Shown: positions 1 to 8,259, counted from the stretch's first letter. The stretch: 53,970 nucleotides of DNA from Streptococcus parasanguinis (GCF_023109675.1 NZ_JALDUR010000013.1:1-53970), one strand, 5' to 3'. A program made the numbers and translations. The notes: generated from the sequence alone by a model not told the origin.

Positions 1-72
1 CCTACTCAACTGTGCGGAGGTGGGACGACGAAATCGAATTCTAACGAATTACCGATTTCTGTCCCACTCTCT
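1..72 (-). repeat. Partial copy A of a 177-bp intergenic repeat
   Basis: Read on the minus strand, these 72 bases match the first 72 bases of the copy at 39937-40113 without a difference. The rest of the element lies beyond the window edge. It starts 10 bp after the pht stop codon and points the same way as pht transcription, so it forms the 3' end region of that transcript. It may serve as its terminator, but I see no U-run here. Confidence 0.9.
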
Positions 73-82
73 TTTCTATTTT

Positions 83-3000
83 CTATTGGTTCTGAGGAGA
101 TGGAGCATCTGGTGTGCTTGCTTCTGTTACAGCTGTGCTTGCAGGCTCTGTTTCTGTCTCAGTTGTGGCAGGCTTGCTTCCTTCTGAAGCTGCTACTTCT
201 TTTTCTACCGGAGTTTCTGTAGCGACAGGCGTTTCAGCTGTGGTAGCTGGTTTGCCCGCTTCGCTTGCAGATGGCGCAGCTGCCAATTCTGCCTGGAAGG
301 CTTGGATGGCTTGTAGTAAGGCTGCTTTATCACTCTTTGGATTAGACAATTGGTCAAAGAGAGCTTCTAAGCGATCAAATACAGCATCACTAGCTCCCTT
401 TTCCACCAATTGTTGGTGTAGGGCCATCAATTGGTTATAGAGCTGTTGATAAAGAGCGACATCCCCAATTTGAGGCTCTTCCGTTTGCTTTTGTTTTTGC
501 TTTTCAATGCTATCACTGATTTCGCGTAGAAGTGCTTCCCCACTTGTAATAGCCTTGTTTGGATCAGATTCTTTTCCAAGTTGAGCCAAGCCTGTTTCAA
601 AAGCCGTTCGTTTGCCTTGGTCTTCGACTTGTGGCAAGAGCGACTGGATTTGCTCTAAGAGAGCTGTCAAAATCTTGTTCTGTTGACGGGCTTCTGTTGC
701 CTTATCCAACTCTCCATACAAGCCTTTGAGGAAATCATAAACCGCTACGTTGTAGGATGGGGTTTGACTTCCTTTTTGATCCAAAACTGTTTTTTCAATA
801 GGATAGGTTTGGCCTTTTTCTTGGGAGAAGAGCTGGTCAATAGCTTGCTTAGTTTGGTAGAGCTCCATAAAGTGAGATTTGGAATCCCAAGCTTCTTCAA
901 AGGCTTGAGCTCGGTAGAGCTTCAAGGCTAGATCTGCTGCCTTAGTGCGGAGTTCTGGTGTCAAGCGCGCATCGCTCAAGCTTTGGTAGAAATACTTGAG
1001 GTAATCGACCGATGTCACACCCGTCCGATCTTGCATCTCCTGAACAGCTTCTAATAGCTTCCCTTCCTGCTCTAGACGCTTGCTGTCCTTGGTAGCATAG
1101 GCTTCCTGCAGTTGAGAGACCAACTCTTCCTTCTTCAATTGGAAGGCTTCTGTGTCTAGCAAGCGCACTTGTTCCAGCAACTCTTGGTAACGACGATCCA
1201 AGGCTGTCTCTTCTTTTGGTTTGACCGCTTGGGTCGCATGAATGTACTGCGCATCAACCTGTTTGAGACTGGCTAGGTAGCCTTCCGTCGAGTTGCTTGG
1301 GAAACTCTTGACGTTTTCCAAGAAGTGGCCCAAGATGAGCTCAATCCGTCTTTGTTGCAATGGATCAGAAGCATAGAGGCTGCGGCTTTCTGCTAAGAGC
1401 TGGTTGACCTTGTCCTCTACGACTTTCTTGTCCAAGTCTCCTTTTTTGTAAGGAGATTGGATGGTTGGAAGACGGTGGGCTAAGTAGTCTGCTAGTCCTG
1501 CTGAGCGGACCTTGATGTAGTGGTTGTGATCGCCATGCGGGATGACAAACTGACCATTTTCAATCTGGAGGCTATAAGGAGAAATCCCCGAACGAAGCGC
1601 TGTTGCATAGAGTTCATTGATAAAGTCTAGTTCAGGATTGCCAGTTTCAAGTGGGATCCGGACATGTTCCTTCCGAACGGCATAAGGATGGATGTGGGTC
1701 GGATCGTATTCTTGGTCTGGATTGTTAAAGACAAAGAAACCATTGGAAATCTTAATGGCCTCACGAGGGACACCATAGGTCTTACTGATGTACTGGATCT
1801 TTTCCTCATCTGAGGCATCGCGAGAATAGGTCGCAACGTCATCTGTCAGGGGCTGACCCTTGTCCTCTTCTTTCTTACCAGCTAGAGTTGCCTCTGCTGC
1901 TGCAATCTCTTGAGGAGAGAGGTCCTTTTTATAGAAATAATGAGCGTGGTTGCCATGAGCGACCATGTAACCGTCCTCGTCCTTACTGATGACCATGTCT
2001 GCATGGAAACCATGATCGTGCTCCTCTTCGTGCTCGTGATCATGACTGTCCCCATGTTCATGCTCGTGACTATCCCCATGACTATCCCCATGTTCATGCT
2101 CGTGACTATCTCCATGTTCATGCTCGTGCTCATGGTCAATTGGTTTTGTACTTGGACTTGAAGGCCGGTTTGGACTTATTTCAGCAGGTGTAGTAGCACC
2201 TTGGGCCCGAAGCAGTTGGAATTGCCGCGCCAACTCACGCTCTAAAGGAGATAGGGAGCTGTATGGGATAAAGTGGAAATGATCCCCATGAGGGTAGACA
2301 ATCCCTTGATCGGTCCACTTGGTAATCTTGCTTGGATCAAAGACAGAACCATCAGACTCCACATGACGAGAAGTCATAGGTGTTTTCTGCAATTCTTCGA
2401 TCAAGTTGCTCAGGCTTGGACTCGGTTTGGAGGCAGTTGGTTTAGACGTCGTTGGGGTTGTCTGTGTATTAGTTGGACCGGCTGACAGCTGGTTGCTTGC
2501 TTGCTTCCCTATACTTGGAGAGGCTTGATCTGAAGTTCCTTGTCCTTGTTCTGTACTTGCTCTAGCTAGGCGTGAGTTCCCAGCCTGATGGCCGGCTTGA
2601 CCACCTAAGACGGAGAGGGCTGCTGCTAACTCTCCAGCAGATAAGGCACTCTTTGGAATATAATGGAAATGGCCGCCATGGGGTACAATAAAGCCGTCCC
2701 CTGTATCTGAAATGACATCTCCAGGGCTAAAGACATAACCATCGTCCGTACGGTAGCCACCACCTGTATGGTTCTTAGCCGTCAGCATCTCAAGAGTCTT
2801 ACCTTCTTTCAGCGCTTGACTAGGTTGACGGAAGTCACGGGTCTTGCCTGCCTTATGCGAGGAGCTCGCTTGCACCGATCCCGTCTCCCCTTCTTCTTTT
2901 GCGCCTCCCTTTTGTTGTTGGGCGATCTCTTCGATCGAGCGCACATTAACCGTATGTTGGGCATCCTTTAAGTAGAGATAGTATTTCCCAGCGCGTTTGA

Positions 3001-3385
3001 TGATATAGCCATCCTTGACCTTGCTCACGATATCTGCTTCTTGCAGCTGATAAGTTGGATCCCGCAAAATCAACTCTTCACTAAAGATGGCATCAAATGG
3101 GACCTTGCCGCTGTAGTAATGAAAATGATCTCCATGAGAAGTGACAAAGCCTTCATCTGTAATCTTGATGACAATCTGCTCTGCCTGGGTCTTTTCCTTG
3201 GCATTGACCGCTTCGATGCTGTCTTCCTTTTTACTTGAGGCAGACGATGACGATTTCTTGTCCGCTTGCAAATACTGAATCTGATTCTTTTTCTCATCCT
3301 TGACTTGTGGTTGCTGACTGAGCGCATAGGCACAGAGTCCTAGCCCCAAGGTCGCTACAATTCCAATCGTTCCCTTTTTCTTCAT
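83..3385 (-). CDS. Pneumococcal histidine triad (Pht) family surface protein
   Basis: Surface zinc-binding protein of the Pht family, thought to capture Zn2+ and pass it to AdcAII. The 1100-residue product has an N-terminal hydrophobic segment with an LGLC lipobox-like motif (Cys18), as other Pht proteins do. Five HxxHxH triads are visible: His84/87/89, 236/239/241, 366/369/371, 477/480/482 and 617/620/622. Between triads three and four lies a His/Glu/Asp/Ser-rich stretch (about 418-461) made of HEH and HGDS repeats. The part after residue 630 is helical and Gln/Glu/Lys-rich, and the last 60 residues are Thr/Ala/Pro-rich. It lies 7 bp after adcAII in the same direction, so the two are co-transcribed and presumably AdcR-controlled. 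The family is certain; I do not assign a letter (A, B, D or E). Confidence 0.95.
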   Translation of the reverse strand: MKKKGTIGIVATLGLGLCAYALSQQPQVKDEKKNQIQYLQADKKSSSSASSKKEDSIEAVNAKEKTQAEQIVIKITDEGFVTSHGDHFHYYSGKVPFDAIFSEELILRDPTYQLQEADIVSKVKDGYIIKRAGKYYLYLKDAQHTVNVRSIEEIAQQQKGGAKEEGETGSVQASSSHKAGKTRDFRQPSQALKEGKTLEMLTAKNHTGGGYRTDDGYVFSPGDVISDTGDGFIVPHGGHFHYIPKSALSAGELAAALSVLGGQAGHQAGNSRLARASTEQGQGTSDQASPSIGKQASNQLSAGPTNTQTTPTTSKPTASKPSPSLSNLIEELQKTPMTSRHVESDGSVFDPSKITKWTDQGIVYPHGDHFHFIPYSSLSPLERELARQFQLLRAQGATTPAEISPNRPSSPSTKPIDHEHEHEHGDSHEHEHGDSHGDSHEHEHGDSHDHEHEEEHDHGFHADMVISKDEDGYMVAHGNHAHYFYKKDLSPQEIAAAEATLAGKKEEDKGQPLTDDVATYSRDASDEEKIQYISKTYGVPREAIKISNGFFVFNNPDQEYDPTHIHPYAVRKEHVRIPLETGNPELDFINELYATALRSGISPYSLQIENGQFVIPHGDHNHYIKVRSAGLADYLAHRLPTIQSPYKKGDLDKKVVEDKVNQLLAESRSLYASDPLQQRRIELILGHFLENVKSFPSNSTEGYLASLKQVDAQYIHATQAVKPKEETALDRRYQELLEQVRLLDTEAFQLKKEELVSQLQEAYATKDSKRLEQEGKLLEAVQEMQDRTGVTSVDYLKYFYQSLSDARLTPELRTKAADLALKLYRAQAFEEAWDSKSHFMELYQTKQAIDQLFSQEKGQTYPIEKTVLDQKGSQTPSYNVAVYDFLKGLYGELDKATEARQQNKILTALLEQIQSLLPQVEDQGKRTAFETGLAQLGKESDPNKAITSGEALLREISDSIEKQKQKQTEEPQIGDVALYQQLYNQLMALHQQLVEKGASDAVFDRLEALFDQLSNPKSDKAALLQAIQAFQAELAAAPSASEAGKPATTAETPVATETPVEKEVAASEGSKPATTETETEPASTAVTEASTPDAPSPQNQ
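2020..2140 (-). repeat. Coding minisatellite in the Pht His-rich linker
   Basis: Short tandem units encoding HEHEHGDS and shortened HGDS variants repeat inside pht. The DNA units are nearly identical and irregular in number, as expected for a slippage-prone tract. Each whole-unit change keeps the frame, so copy number can vary without breaking the gene. Confidence 0.75.
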
Positions 3386-3392
3386 TCTTGAT

Positions 3393-4328
3393 TTACTCCT
3401 CTAATTCCTTGGCTAAAGTCGCCATATTTTCTTCTAAATTTTCTAATAGATCCTTATCGTTTTGTGGATCGGCTTCCAGTGGATCCAAGACCTTGACACG
3501 CGCCCCTGTTGCCTTAGCGATACTATCTGCCACCTTTGACGACGTGTGCTTTTCCACAAAGATCGTTTTCACCTTGTAGTCTTTGACAAACTGCTGGATC
3601 TCGGCCAATTGCCGAGCGGTCGGTTCTTGCTCTGGGGAAATCCCAGCAATCCCTAACTGCTTGAGACCAAAGCGTTTGGCCAGATAAGAAAAGGCCGTAT
3701 GCTGGGTCACAAAAGTCTTTTGTTTGGCCTTGTCAAAGAGAGGCTGGTAGTGGGCTACCAGTTCCTCACAGCGCTTTTCAAGCTTTTGAGCATTGGCCTG
3801 ATAGCGCTCCTTGTTCTTTGGATCGATCTCTCCCAAGCGCTGGGCAATGATCTTTCCTTCCTCTGCGATTTTTACAGGATCCAACCAAGTATGCGGATCA
3901 TATAAATGCTTGGCTTCTTTTCCCTGACCAGCTTCGACATCCTCTAATCCAGCCACCTTATCAAGGGTCATTCCTTTGCTACCTTCGATCACTCGCAACT
4001 TGGAACCTTGAAGATTGGGATCTAAGCGACCGGCCCAAGATTCCAGGGTCTGAGAATGATAGACAAATACATCCGCATCATAAATCTGGGCCACTTCCTT
4101 GGTTGAGGGTTCATAATCATGGATCCCTGCACCTGACTGAACCATCCAGATGTCATTTTGATCGCCAGAGATTTCCTTGACCAGGGCATAGATAGGATAA
4201 AAACTCGTGACAATTTTAAGACCTTTTTTAGAAGGGGGCTTGCCTGCATTTCCTTGACTTCCACAAGCTGTCAGCAGAAAGAAACCGAGGAACAAGAGTC
4301 CCAGAACCTTCATTCTTCTCCTATTCAT
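3393..4328 (-). CDS. adcAII: Zinc ABC transporter substrate-binding lipoprotein AdcAII (Lmb)
   Basis: Cluster A-I metal-binding lipoprotein that binds Zn2+ outside the membrane and feeds the AdcCB importer, which is not in this window. A basic start and hydrophobic stretch lead to the lipobox LTAC (Cys22). Candidate zinc ligands are His70, His146, His210 and Glu285, spaced as in the pneumococcal and S. agalactiae homologues. It lacks the His-rich loop and C-terminal ZinT domain of AdcA, which is why I call it AdcAII. Two ATGs, at 4328 and 4313, both have a purine-rich site upstream; I keep the longer form. It is first in the operon with pht. Three AdcR-like boxes lie directly in its promoter. 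Confidence 0.95.
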   Translation of the reverse strand: MNRRRMKVLGLLFLGFFLLTACGSQGNAGKPPSKKGLKIVTSFYPIYALVKEISGDQNDIWMVQSGAGIHDYEPSTKEVAQIYDADVFVYHSQTLESWAGRLDPNLQGSKLRVIEGSKGMTLDKVAGLEDVEAGQGKEAKHLYDPHTWLDPVKIAEEGKIIAQRLGEIDPKNKERYQANAQKLEKRCEELVAHYQPLFDKAKQKTFVTQHTAFSYLAKRFGLKQLGIAGISPEQEPTARQLAEIQQFVKDYKVKTIFVEKHTSSKVADSIAKATGARVKVLDPLEADPQNDKDLLENLEENMATLAKELEE

Positions 4329-4351
4329 CCTTCACCTCTTTTTCATTTTCG

Positions 4352-4387
4352 TTAACTAGTTTATTAATCGGTTAATTAACTAGTTAA
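4352..4387 (-). promoter_or_regulatory. Three contiguous AdcR-like operators
   Basis: Three 12-bp units sit end to end with no gap: TTAACTAGTTTA (4352-4363), TTAATCGGTTAA (4364-4375) and TTAACTAGTTAA (4376-4387). The known AdcR site is TTAACYRGTTAA. The third unit is a perfect match and the other two have one mismatch each. They lie just downstream of the -10 element, so zinc-loaded AdcR bound here would block transcription. Confidence 0.85.
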
Positions 4388-4415
4388 TAATACTGCTAAT
4401 CATTTGCTTTGTCAA
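4387..4415 (-). promoter_or_regulatory. Promoter of adcAII-pht
   Basis: On the minus strand, TTGACA (4410-4415) and TATTAT (4387-4392) are separated by 17 bp. The perfect -35, near-consensus -10 and position just before the AdcR boxes make this the operon promoter. Confidence 0.85.
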
Positions 4416-4495
4416 GCCTTTTTTACATTTTTTTCCTTTTAATGTTAGAGACTAACCGTTTCCTAGACCACACGAGCCTTCCTTGCAGTAAAAAA

Positions 4496-4672
4496 AGAGA
4501 GTGGGACATAAATCGGTAATTCGTTAGAATTCGATTTCATCGTCCCACCTCCGCACAATTGAGTAGGGCTGTAAAAGCTGATGAAATAAGCGTAGTAGAG
4601 CCCACTCAACCACTGCGTCTTGCTCGACAATCCAAAAATAATTGAGAGGCTAGGACTTTTGTCCCAGCCTCT
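4496..4672 (+). repeat. Copy B of the 177-bp intergenic repeat
   Basis: Full-length copy, differing from copy C (39937-40113) at about seven positions. Its right end has diverged. There the last bases pair with an internal segment (GAGGCTAGGAC/GTCCCAGCCTC, 4645-4672) rather than with the left end as in copy C. The 4329-4682 gap holds only the adcAII promoter, the AdcR boxes and this element. The right-end hairpin could also terminate the oxidoreductase transcript arriving from the right. Confidence 0.9.
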
Positions 4673-4682
4673 TTTCCGACTC

Positions 4683-5666
4683 CTATTCTTCTTCTGGGTA
4701 AACCAAGCCCCAGTCTTTGCGGAGTTGAGTCATGAGGTCCATGACATCACGGCTGTAGTTTAGGTAGAGATGATTTTCCCTTCCTGCGACTGCTGCTTCC
4801 ATATCAAGGACTTCATACTGGAGGGCTTTAGCGGTTTCTCCTGCTTCGATCACTTCTTGTGATCCATCTTCCGTATAGGTGATGACCGCTTTTTGCCCAC
4901 GCGGGTATTCGTAGAGTTCGATATAGCCCTTGTCATAAGCGATCGTCCCACGTTTCGGTTGTTTGGCGTGAAGACTCAGCGTCACCGTTGCCATTTCCCC
5001 TTCACGATTCGTAAGAAGGATCCCCGCTTGCTCATCGACACCAGTCGGTGCCAGCTTGACCTGTGAAACCATCTCTGTCGGCTGTGACGTCATAAACCAA
5101 CGTACGAAAGACAGGGCATAGACACCGATGTCCAGTAGAGCTCCACCTGCCAGATTGCGATTGAAAAAGCGGTTGGTCATGTCGTATTCCTTATAGGAAC
5201 CGAAGTTCATCTGGATAACCTTAAGGGGTCCCAGCTTGCCACTTGCTACAATTTCAGAGAGTTTCCGATAAATAGGCATATGGAAAATGGTCATGGCTTC
5301 TGCTAGTTTGACATGGTTTTCTTCAGCAAGCTTTATCGCTTCTGCCAATTCCTCACTGTTGAGGGTGATGGACTTTTCGCAGAGCACGTGCTTGCCAGCT
5401 GCGAGGGCCTTACGAAGATACTGGATATGAGTATTGTGAGGCGTTGAGATATAGATGATATCCACTTCAGGGTCTTCAAAGACTTCATCAATCTCTTTAT
5501 AAACCTTTTCGATCCCGTATTTCTCAGCGAAGGCTACCCCCTTGTCATAGGTACGATTGGCAACGGAATAGAGTTTCCCACCAAGCGCTTCAAGGGCTTG
5601 CGCCAATTCATTGGCAATAACGCCTGTTCCAAGACTCGCCCACTTATAGTTGATGTGATAGCCCAT
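4683..5666 (-). CDS. Gfo/Idh/MocA family NAD(P)-dependent oxidoreductase
   Basis: Cytosolic dehydrogenase of 327 residues acting on a sugar, polyol or related substrate that I cannot specify. The N-terminal Rossmann fold has a GTGVIA nucleotide-binding turn near residue 13. A CEKSITLN segment replaces the usual EKP motif lysine region. The C-terminal substrate domain begins near residue 130, with the family-typical GGALLDIGVYA segment. An AAAGGAG ribosome-binding site lies 7 bp before the ATG. It follows the next gene by 16 bp, so the two probably share one transcript, although no functional link is obvious. Confidence 0.9.
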   Translation of the reverse strand: MGYHINYKWASLGTGVIANELAQALEALGGKLYSVANRTYDKGVAFAEKYGIEKVYKEIDEVFEDPEVDIIYISTPHNTHIQYLRKALAAGKHVLCEKSITLNSEELAEAIKLAEENHVKLAEAMTIFHMPIYRKLSEIVASGKLGPLKVIQMNFGSYKEYDMTNRFFNRNLAGGALLDIGVYALSFVRWFMTSQPTEMVSQVKLAPTGVDEQAGILLTNREGEMATVTLSLHAKQPKRGTIAYDKGYIELYEYPRGQKAVITYTEDGSQEVIEAGETAKALQYEVLDMEAAVAGRENHLYLNYSRDVMDLMTQLRKDWGLVYPEEE

Positions 5667-5682
5667 GGTTTAATCTCCTTTT

Positions 5683-6945
5683 TTATTGACGGTAGAAATA
5701 TTGATCAGCTGGGTAGTTACCTGCAGATTGAGTGAGCACCAGACGTGGCTTGCTGGTGTCAGACTGGTCTCCATCTGGATTTTGGAAGCCAATTTTCAGC
5801 AGTCCAATCGCCGCACCGGTCTCACCCATCTTTATTTCAACATAAGGGATCTTGCTCTTCTTATCTGAGTCCGCAACGGCCTTGAGGCTACCTTGGCCCT
5901 TGACTTTCCCATCTGCTTGGATGACGATCTCAGCCCCCTTGCCATTGCGCCAGGTTCCAGCTAAGCTTGAGAAGTCTCCTCCGTTAATAGCCGCAATATC
6001 CAAGTCTTTCTCTTTTTTCGGTTGTGGGTAAGCTTTCCACCACTCTAGATGGTAATCACGGTAGGCCACGTCACCAAAGAGAATCCGACGTTCTTGGGAA
6101 GCTACTCCGTCAGGACCTGTCACACCCGCTGGGATCAAGTACAAGGTTTGCTCCTGCCCTTGGATCGCAGTCGCATTTGCCCCTGTGAAATAAACTTCAT
6201 AATAGCCTTTTCGCTTCTTGGGCTCTTTTTCTTTATTGAACAAGTAACTTGCCCGAGTGCCTCCACTCCAGAAAGTCCAGCCAGTCTCCCCATTTACAAT
6301 ACTTGGAAAGGCATTGGTCTTGTTTTGGTAGTATTCTTCTGGAGTATAGCCATAAAGTTTAAAACCGGAATCTGCGATTTCCTTTTCATAGGTATCATTG
6401 GAATAAGCACCTTCAAACGGTGAGAGATTGCCATCAAGGACGACATCATTTGGATCTGTCGATTTGAAAAAATCCTCCCGATTGGCAAAGACCATCTCGT
6501 GGTCGGGATTTTTGTCAGACATGGTGACCGTGATCAAAGGCTTCTTATCTGTCTTGTATTTAAAGACACGAACAGTGACTGTAAAGTCTGTATTGCCATC
6601 GGACTTTTTCATCTTGCCTGTCGAAACTTTATTAGACCCTTCGACCTTCCAATCCGTGCTAAATTCAGCAGATACCTTGCCGTCAGCTGTTTGGTAATCG
6701 ATCTTCCAGGCCTTGCCTTTTTTCTCGATTTTGGCTTCATCCCGTTCATTAGAGACATAGTCACCACTCAAGTCAATGGCTTTTTCCTTTGGCTTGGTGA
6801 CCTTCTTGCTAGTCTGGTTAAATTCCTTTTGATGGTCTGGTTGGATGTTGGAGCTAGAGTAGAGATAGACTCCACCGATCAGAACAACTGCTCCGACCAG
6901 CCCCAAAATCGGCCCCAGGTATTTTTTCTTCCACTTAAGATTCAT
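5683..6945 (-). CDS. Membrane-anchored protein with a DUF6287-like C-terminal domain
   Basis: Product of 420 residues with a short basic N-terminus and one membrane segment (about 10-29) without a lipobox, so it is probably anchored with the rest outside. A Lys-rich linker is followed by a lipocalin-like beta-rich region (about 55-150), a middle region, and a C-terminal segment (about 315-420) with the pattern INGGDFSSLAGTWRNGKG. That pattern resembles the streptococcal DUF6287 domain as I remember it. Function unknown. A GGAGG site precedes the ATG, and a promoter lies at 6979-7007. It is the first gene of a likely pair with the downstream oxidoreductase. Confidence 0.75.
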   Translation of the reverse strand: MNLKWKKKYLGPILGLVGAVVLIGGVYLYSSSNIQPDHQKEFNQTSKKVTKPKEKAIDLSGDYVSNERDEAKIEKKGKAWKIDYQTADGKVSAEFSTDWKVEGSNKVSTGKMKKSDGNTDFTVTVRVFKYKTDKKPLITVTMSDKNPDHEMVFANREDFFKSTDPNDVVLDGNLSPFEGAYSNDTYEKEIADSGFKLYGYTPEEYYQNKTNAFPSIVNGETGWTFWSGGTRASYLFNKEKEPKKRKGYYEVYFTGANATAIQGQEQTLYLIPAGVTGPDGVASQERRILFGDVAYRDYHLEWWKAYPQPKKEKDLDIAAINGGDFSSLAGTWRNGKGAEIVIQADGKVKGQGSLKAVADSDKKSKIPYVEIKMGETGAAIGLLKIGFQNPDGDQSDTSKPRLVLTQSAGNYPADQYFYRQ

Positions 6946-6978
6946 TTTACTACCTCCATGGAATAAGATCTTTACACT

Positions 6979-7007
6979 AGTATACCCTAAATCGAAAGTA
7001 TAGTAAA
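6979..7007 (-). promoter_or_regulatory. Promoter for the DUF6287-like gene
   Basis: On the minus strand, TTTACT (7002-7007) and TATACT (6979-6984) are separated by 17 bp, about 35 bp upstream of the start codon. The -35 is weak. It diverges from the DUF2975 promoter. Confidence 0.6.
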
Positions 7008-7105
7008 ATTCCCCTCTATGTAGTGGTTTCCCCGGCTTAAACCAACTAGTTTTAGCAGAGAATACCTGTTTTTCAAAAACAACATTTTGTTTATCGTTAT
7101 TTTTT

Positions 7106-7156
7106 TATCGTTTTTCGATACTTTTTTATTGACTAATTTTTTATAAGGAGTATACT
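7106..7156 (+). promoter_or_regulatory. Promoter and candidate operator of the DUF2975/XRE pair
   Basis: TTGACT (7129-7134) and TATACT (7151-7156) have a 16-bp spacer. Just upstream is the inverted repeat TATCG-TTTTT-CGATA (7106-7120), with another TTATCG half-site at 7091-7096. The small XRE regulator encoded by the second gene is the natural candidate to bind it; this is inference. Confidence 0.55.
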
Positions 7157-7193
7157 ATAAGTGAAAAATAAATAAACTTCAAGGAGGCTTGCG

Positions 7194-7715
7194 ATGAAAA
7201 ACTCAAAAACCTTAAAAAATGTCATTGAAGTCTTAACGGCTTTCATTTACTTCTGTGGCTTTATGACCGTGGCTGCATTGGTCATCCATCTGCTTTCCCG
7301 CATGGGCCTTTTCAAAGATCTCATTCAATCAGGTCGCTTGTCCTTTGATGCGAATGGCATCCAGCTCTTTCCCAAACATCCACAACCTCTCTGGCAGCTG
7401 CTCTTCCCACTAGCCTCAAGCGCTATCTATATTTACCTTCTCATCACCATTCGCAGCTTCCTCCAAAATCTCTACCAAGAAAAGATCTTTTCTCACTCTA
7501 ACATTGATCTTTGCAACCGAGCTTGGAAGATTCTCTTGGTCTTGTCCTTTATGTCTGGCACACTTGAAACCAGTGGAAATGCTTATCTCCTTCCCTTCAC
7601 TTTCCAATTTACCTTTAACACAGGGCTTCTCCTTGCCGTTCCAATCGTCTGGGTCTCTGGCAAGATTTTAGAGAGAGGTATTGAGATTGCTGAAGAAAAT
7701 GAGCTAACCATTTAA
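7194..7715 (+). CDS. DUF2975 family membrane protein
   Basis: Integral membrane protein of 173 residues with about four hydrophobic segments (near residues 13-33, 60-85, 105-125 and 135-155), matching the DUF2975 layout. Its role is unknown. Members are usually encoded beside a very short XRE-type regulator, as here, 10 bp downstream. A GGAGG site lies 6 bp before the ATG. The pair sits between divergent and convergent neighbours and is therefore an independent transcription unit. Confidence 0.85.
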   Translation: MKNSKTLKNVIEVLTAFIYFCGFMTVAALVIHLLSRMGLFKDLIQSGRLSFDANGIQLFPKHPQPLWQLLFPLASSAIYIYLLITIRSFLQNLYQEKIFSHSNIDLCNRAWKILLVLSFMSGTLETSGNAYLLPFTFQFTFNTGLLLAVPIVWVSGKILERGIEIAEENELTI

Positions 7716-7725
7716 GGAGGGTGCC

Positions 7726-7932
7726 ATGATTATCGTCAATCTAGATGTCATGCTGGCCAAGCGGAAAATGAAATCCAATGAGCTAGCCGACAAAATCGGC
7801 ATCACGACAGCTAACCTCTCCATTCTCAAGACCGGCAAGGCCAAAGCCATCCGCTTCACCACCCTTGAAGCCATCTGCAAAGAACTCGACTGCCAGCCCG
7901 GAGATATCCTAGAATACCGGCCAGATGAATAG
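7726..7932 (+). CDS. Small XRE/Cro-type transcriptional regulator
   Basis: Almost the whole 68-residue protein is a helix-turn-helix domain. The recognition helix region is around SNELADKIGITTANLSILK, followed by a LEAICKELDCQPGDILEY tail typical of the YozG-like subgroup paired with DUF2975 proteins. There is no ligand domain. An AAGGAGG site precedes the ATG. It probably autoregulates the pair; the candidate operator is the inverted repeat at 7106-7120. Confidence 0.9.
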   Translation: MIIVNLDVMLAKRKMKSNELADKIGITTANLSILKTGKAKAIRFTTLEAICKELDCQPGDILEYRPDE

Positions 7933-7981
7933 GACAAGTATTTAAATATATAATGGGAGACCTTCCTTACCGACACAACAA

Positions 7982-8003
7982 AAGCACTCCCGCGGGAGTG
8001 CTT
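7982..8003 (-). terminator. Perfect 22-nt palindrome, possible metG terminator
   Basis: An 11-bp GC-rich perfect inverted repeat centred on CCCG/CGGG. On the minus strand it is followed by TTTTG, which would suit termination of metG reading leftward. The U-tract is poor. On the plus strand it lies about 50 bp after the XRE gene. Confidence 0.5.
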
Positions 8004-8095
8004 GAGAGCGTAGACAATTTGTTCTTCCTTACAAATCAAATTAATTTTATAAAAATCAAAAAATTTATTCGTTAGAATTATTCAATCATCTACTG

Positions 8096-8234
8096 AAACT
8101 TTCCGCCGTGAGAAAAGTGCTAGAAACAATTGTGTTTCTAGCACTCGGGAGTTTTGGAACCTTAGGTCCAAAACTAAGTCATGGAACTTCTTCGAAGTTC
8201 GCTGACGTCCGTACTCACCTAAGGAAAGTTTTTT
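8096..8234 (+). ncRNA. Candidate structured RNA or repeat element, five helices
   Basis: Nested and tandem inverted repeats fill this gap. Outer helix: AAACTTTCC (8096-8104) with GGAAAGTTT (8223-8231). Second helix: GTGAG (8108-8112) with CTCAC (8214-8218). Three hairpins lie inside: 8117-8144 (11-bp stem), 8152-8173 and 8184-8200 (7-bp stem). On the plus strand the outer helix ends in TTTTTT (8229-8234), like an intrinsic terminator. No convincing promoter is visible upstream. The gene-free stretch 7933-8259 otherwise holds only the palindrome at 7982-8003. It could equally be a small intergenic repeat. Confidence 0.5.
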
Positions 8235-8259
8235 AGATGATTTTTTCTTTCTCTATCAT

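Noticed and set aside
2020..2140. Possible CRISPR-like array
   Set aside because: The repeats are coding, lack spacers and are contiguous in-frame units of a protein.
83..3385. Many open frames on the plus strand across pht
   Set aside because: They are low-complexity shadows of the pht repeats (Ser/Val/Met-rich), lack ribosome-binding sites and match no family.
7075..7160. AT-rich stretch as an origin or att site
   Set aside because: It is explained by a promoter and inverted repeat. No DnaA boxes or integrase are nearby.
8071..8086. Fragment of the 177-bp repeat (shared ATTCGTTAGAATT)
   Set aside because: Only about 13 bases match, inside an AT-rich stretch, and no flanking similarity is seen.
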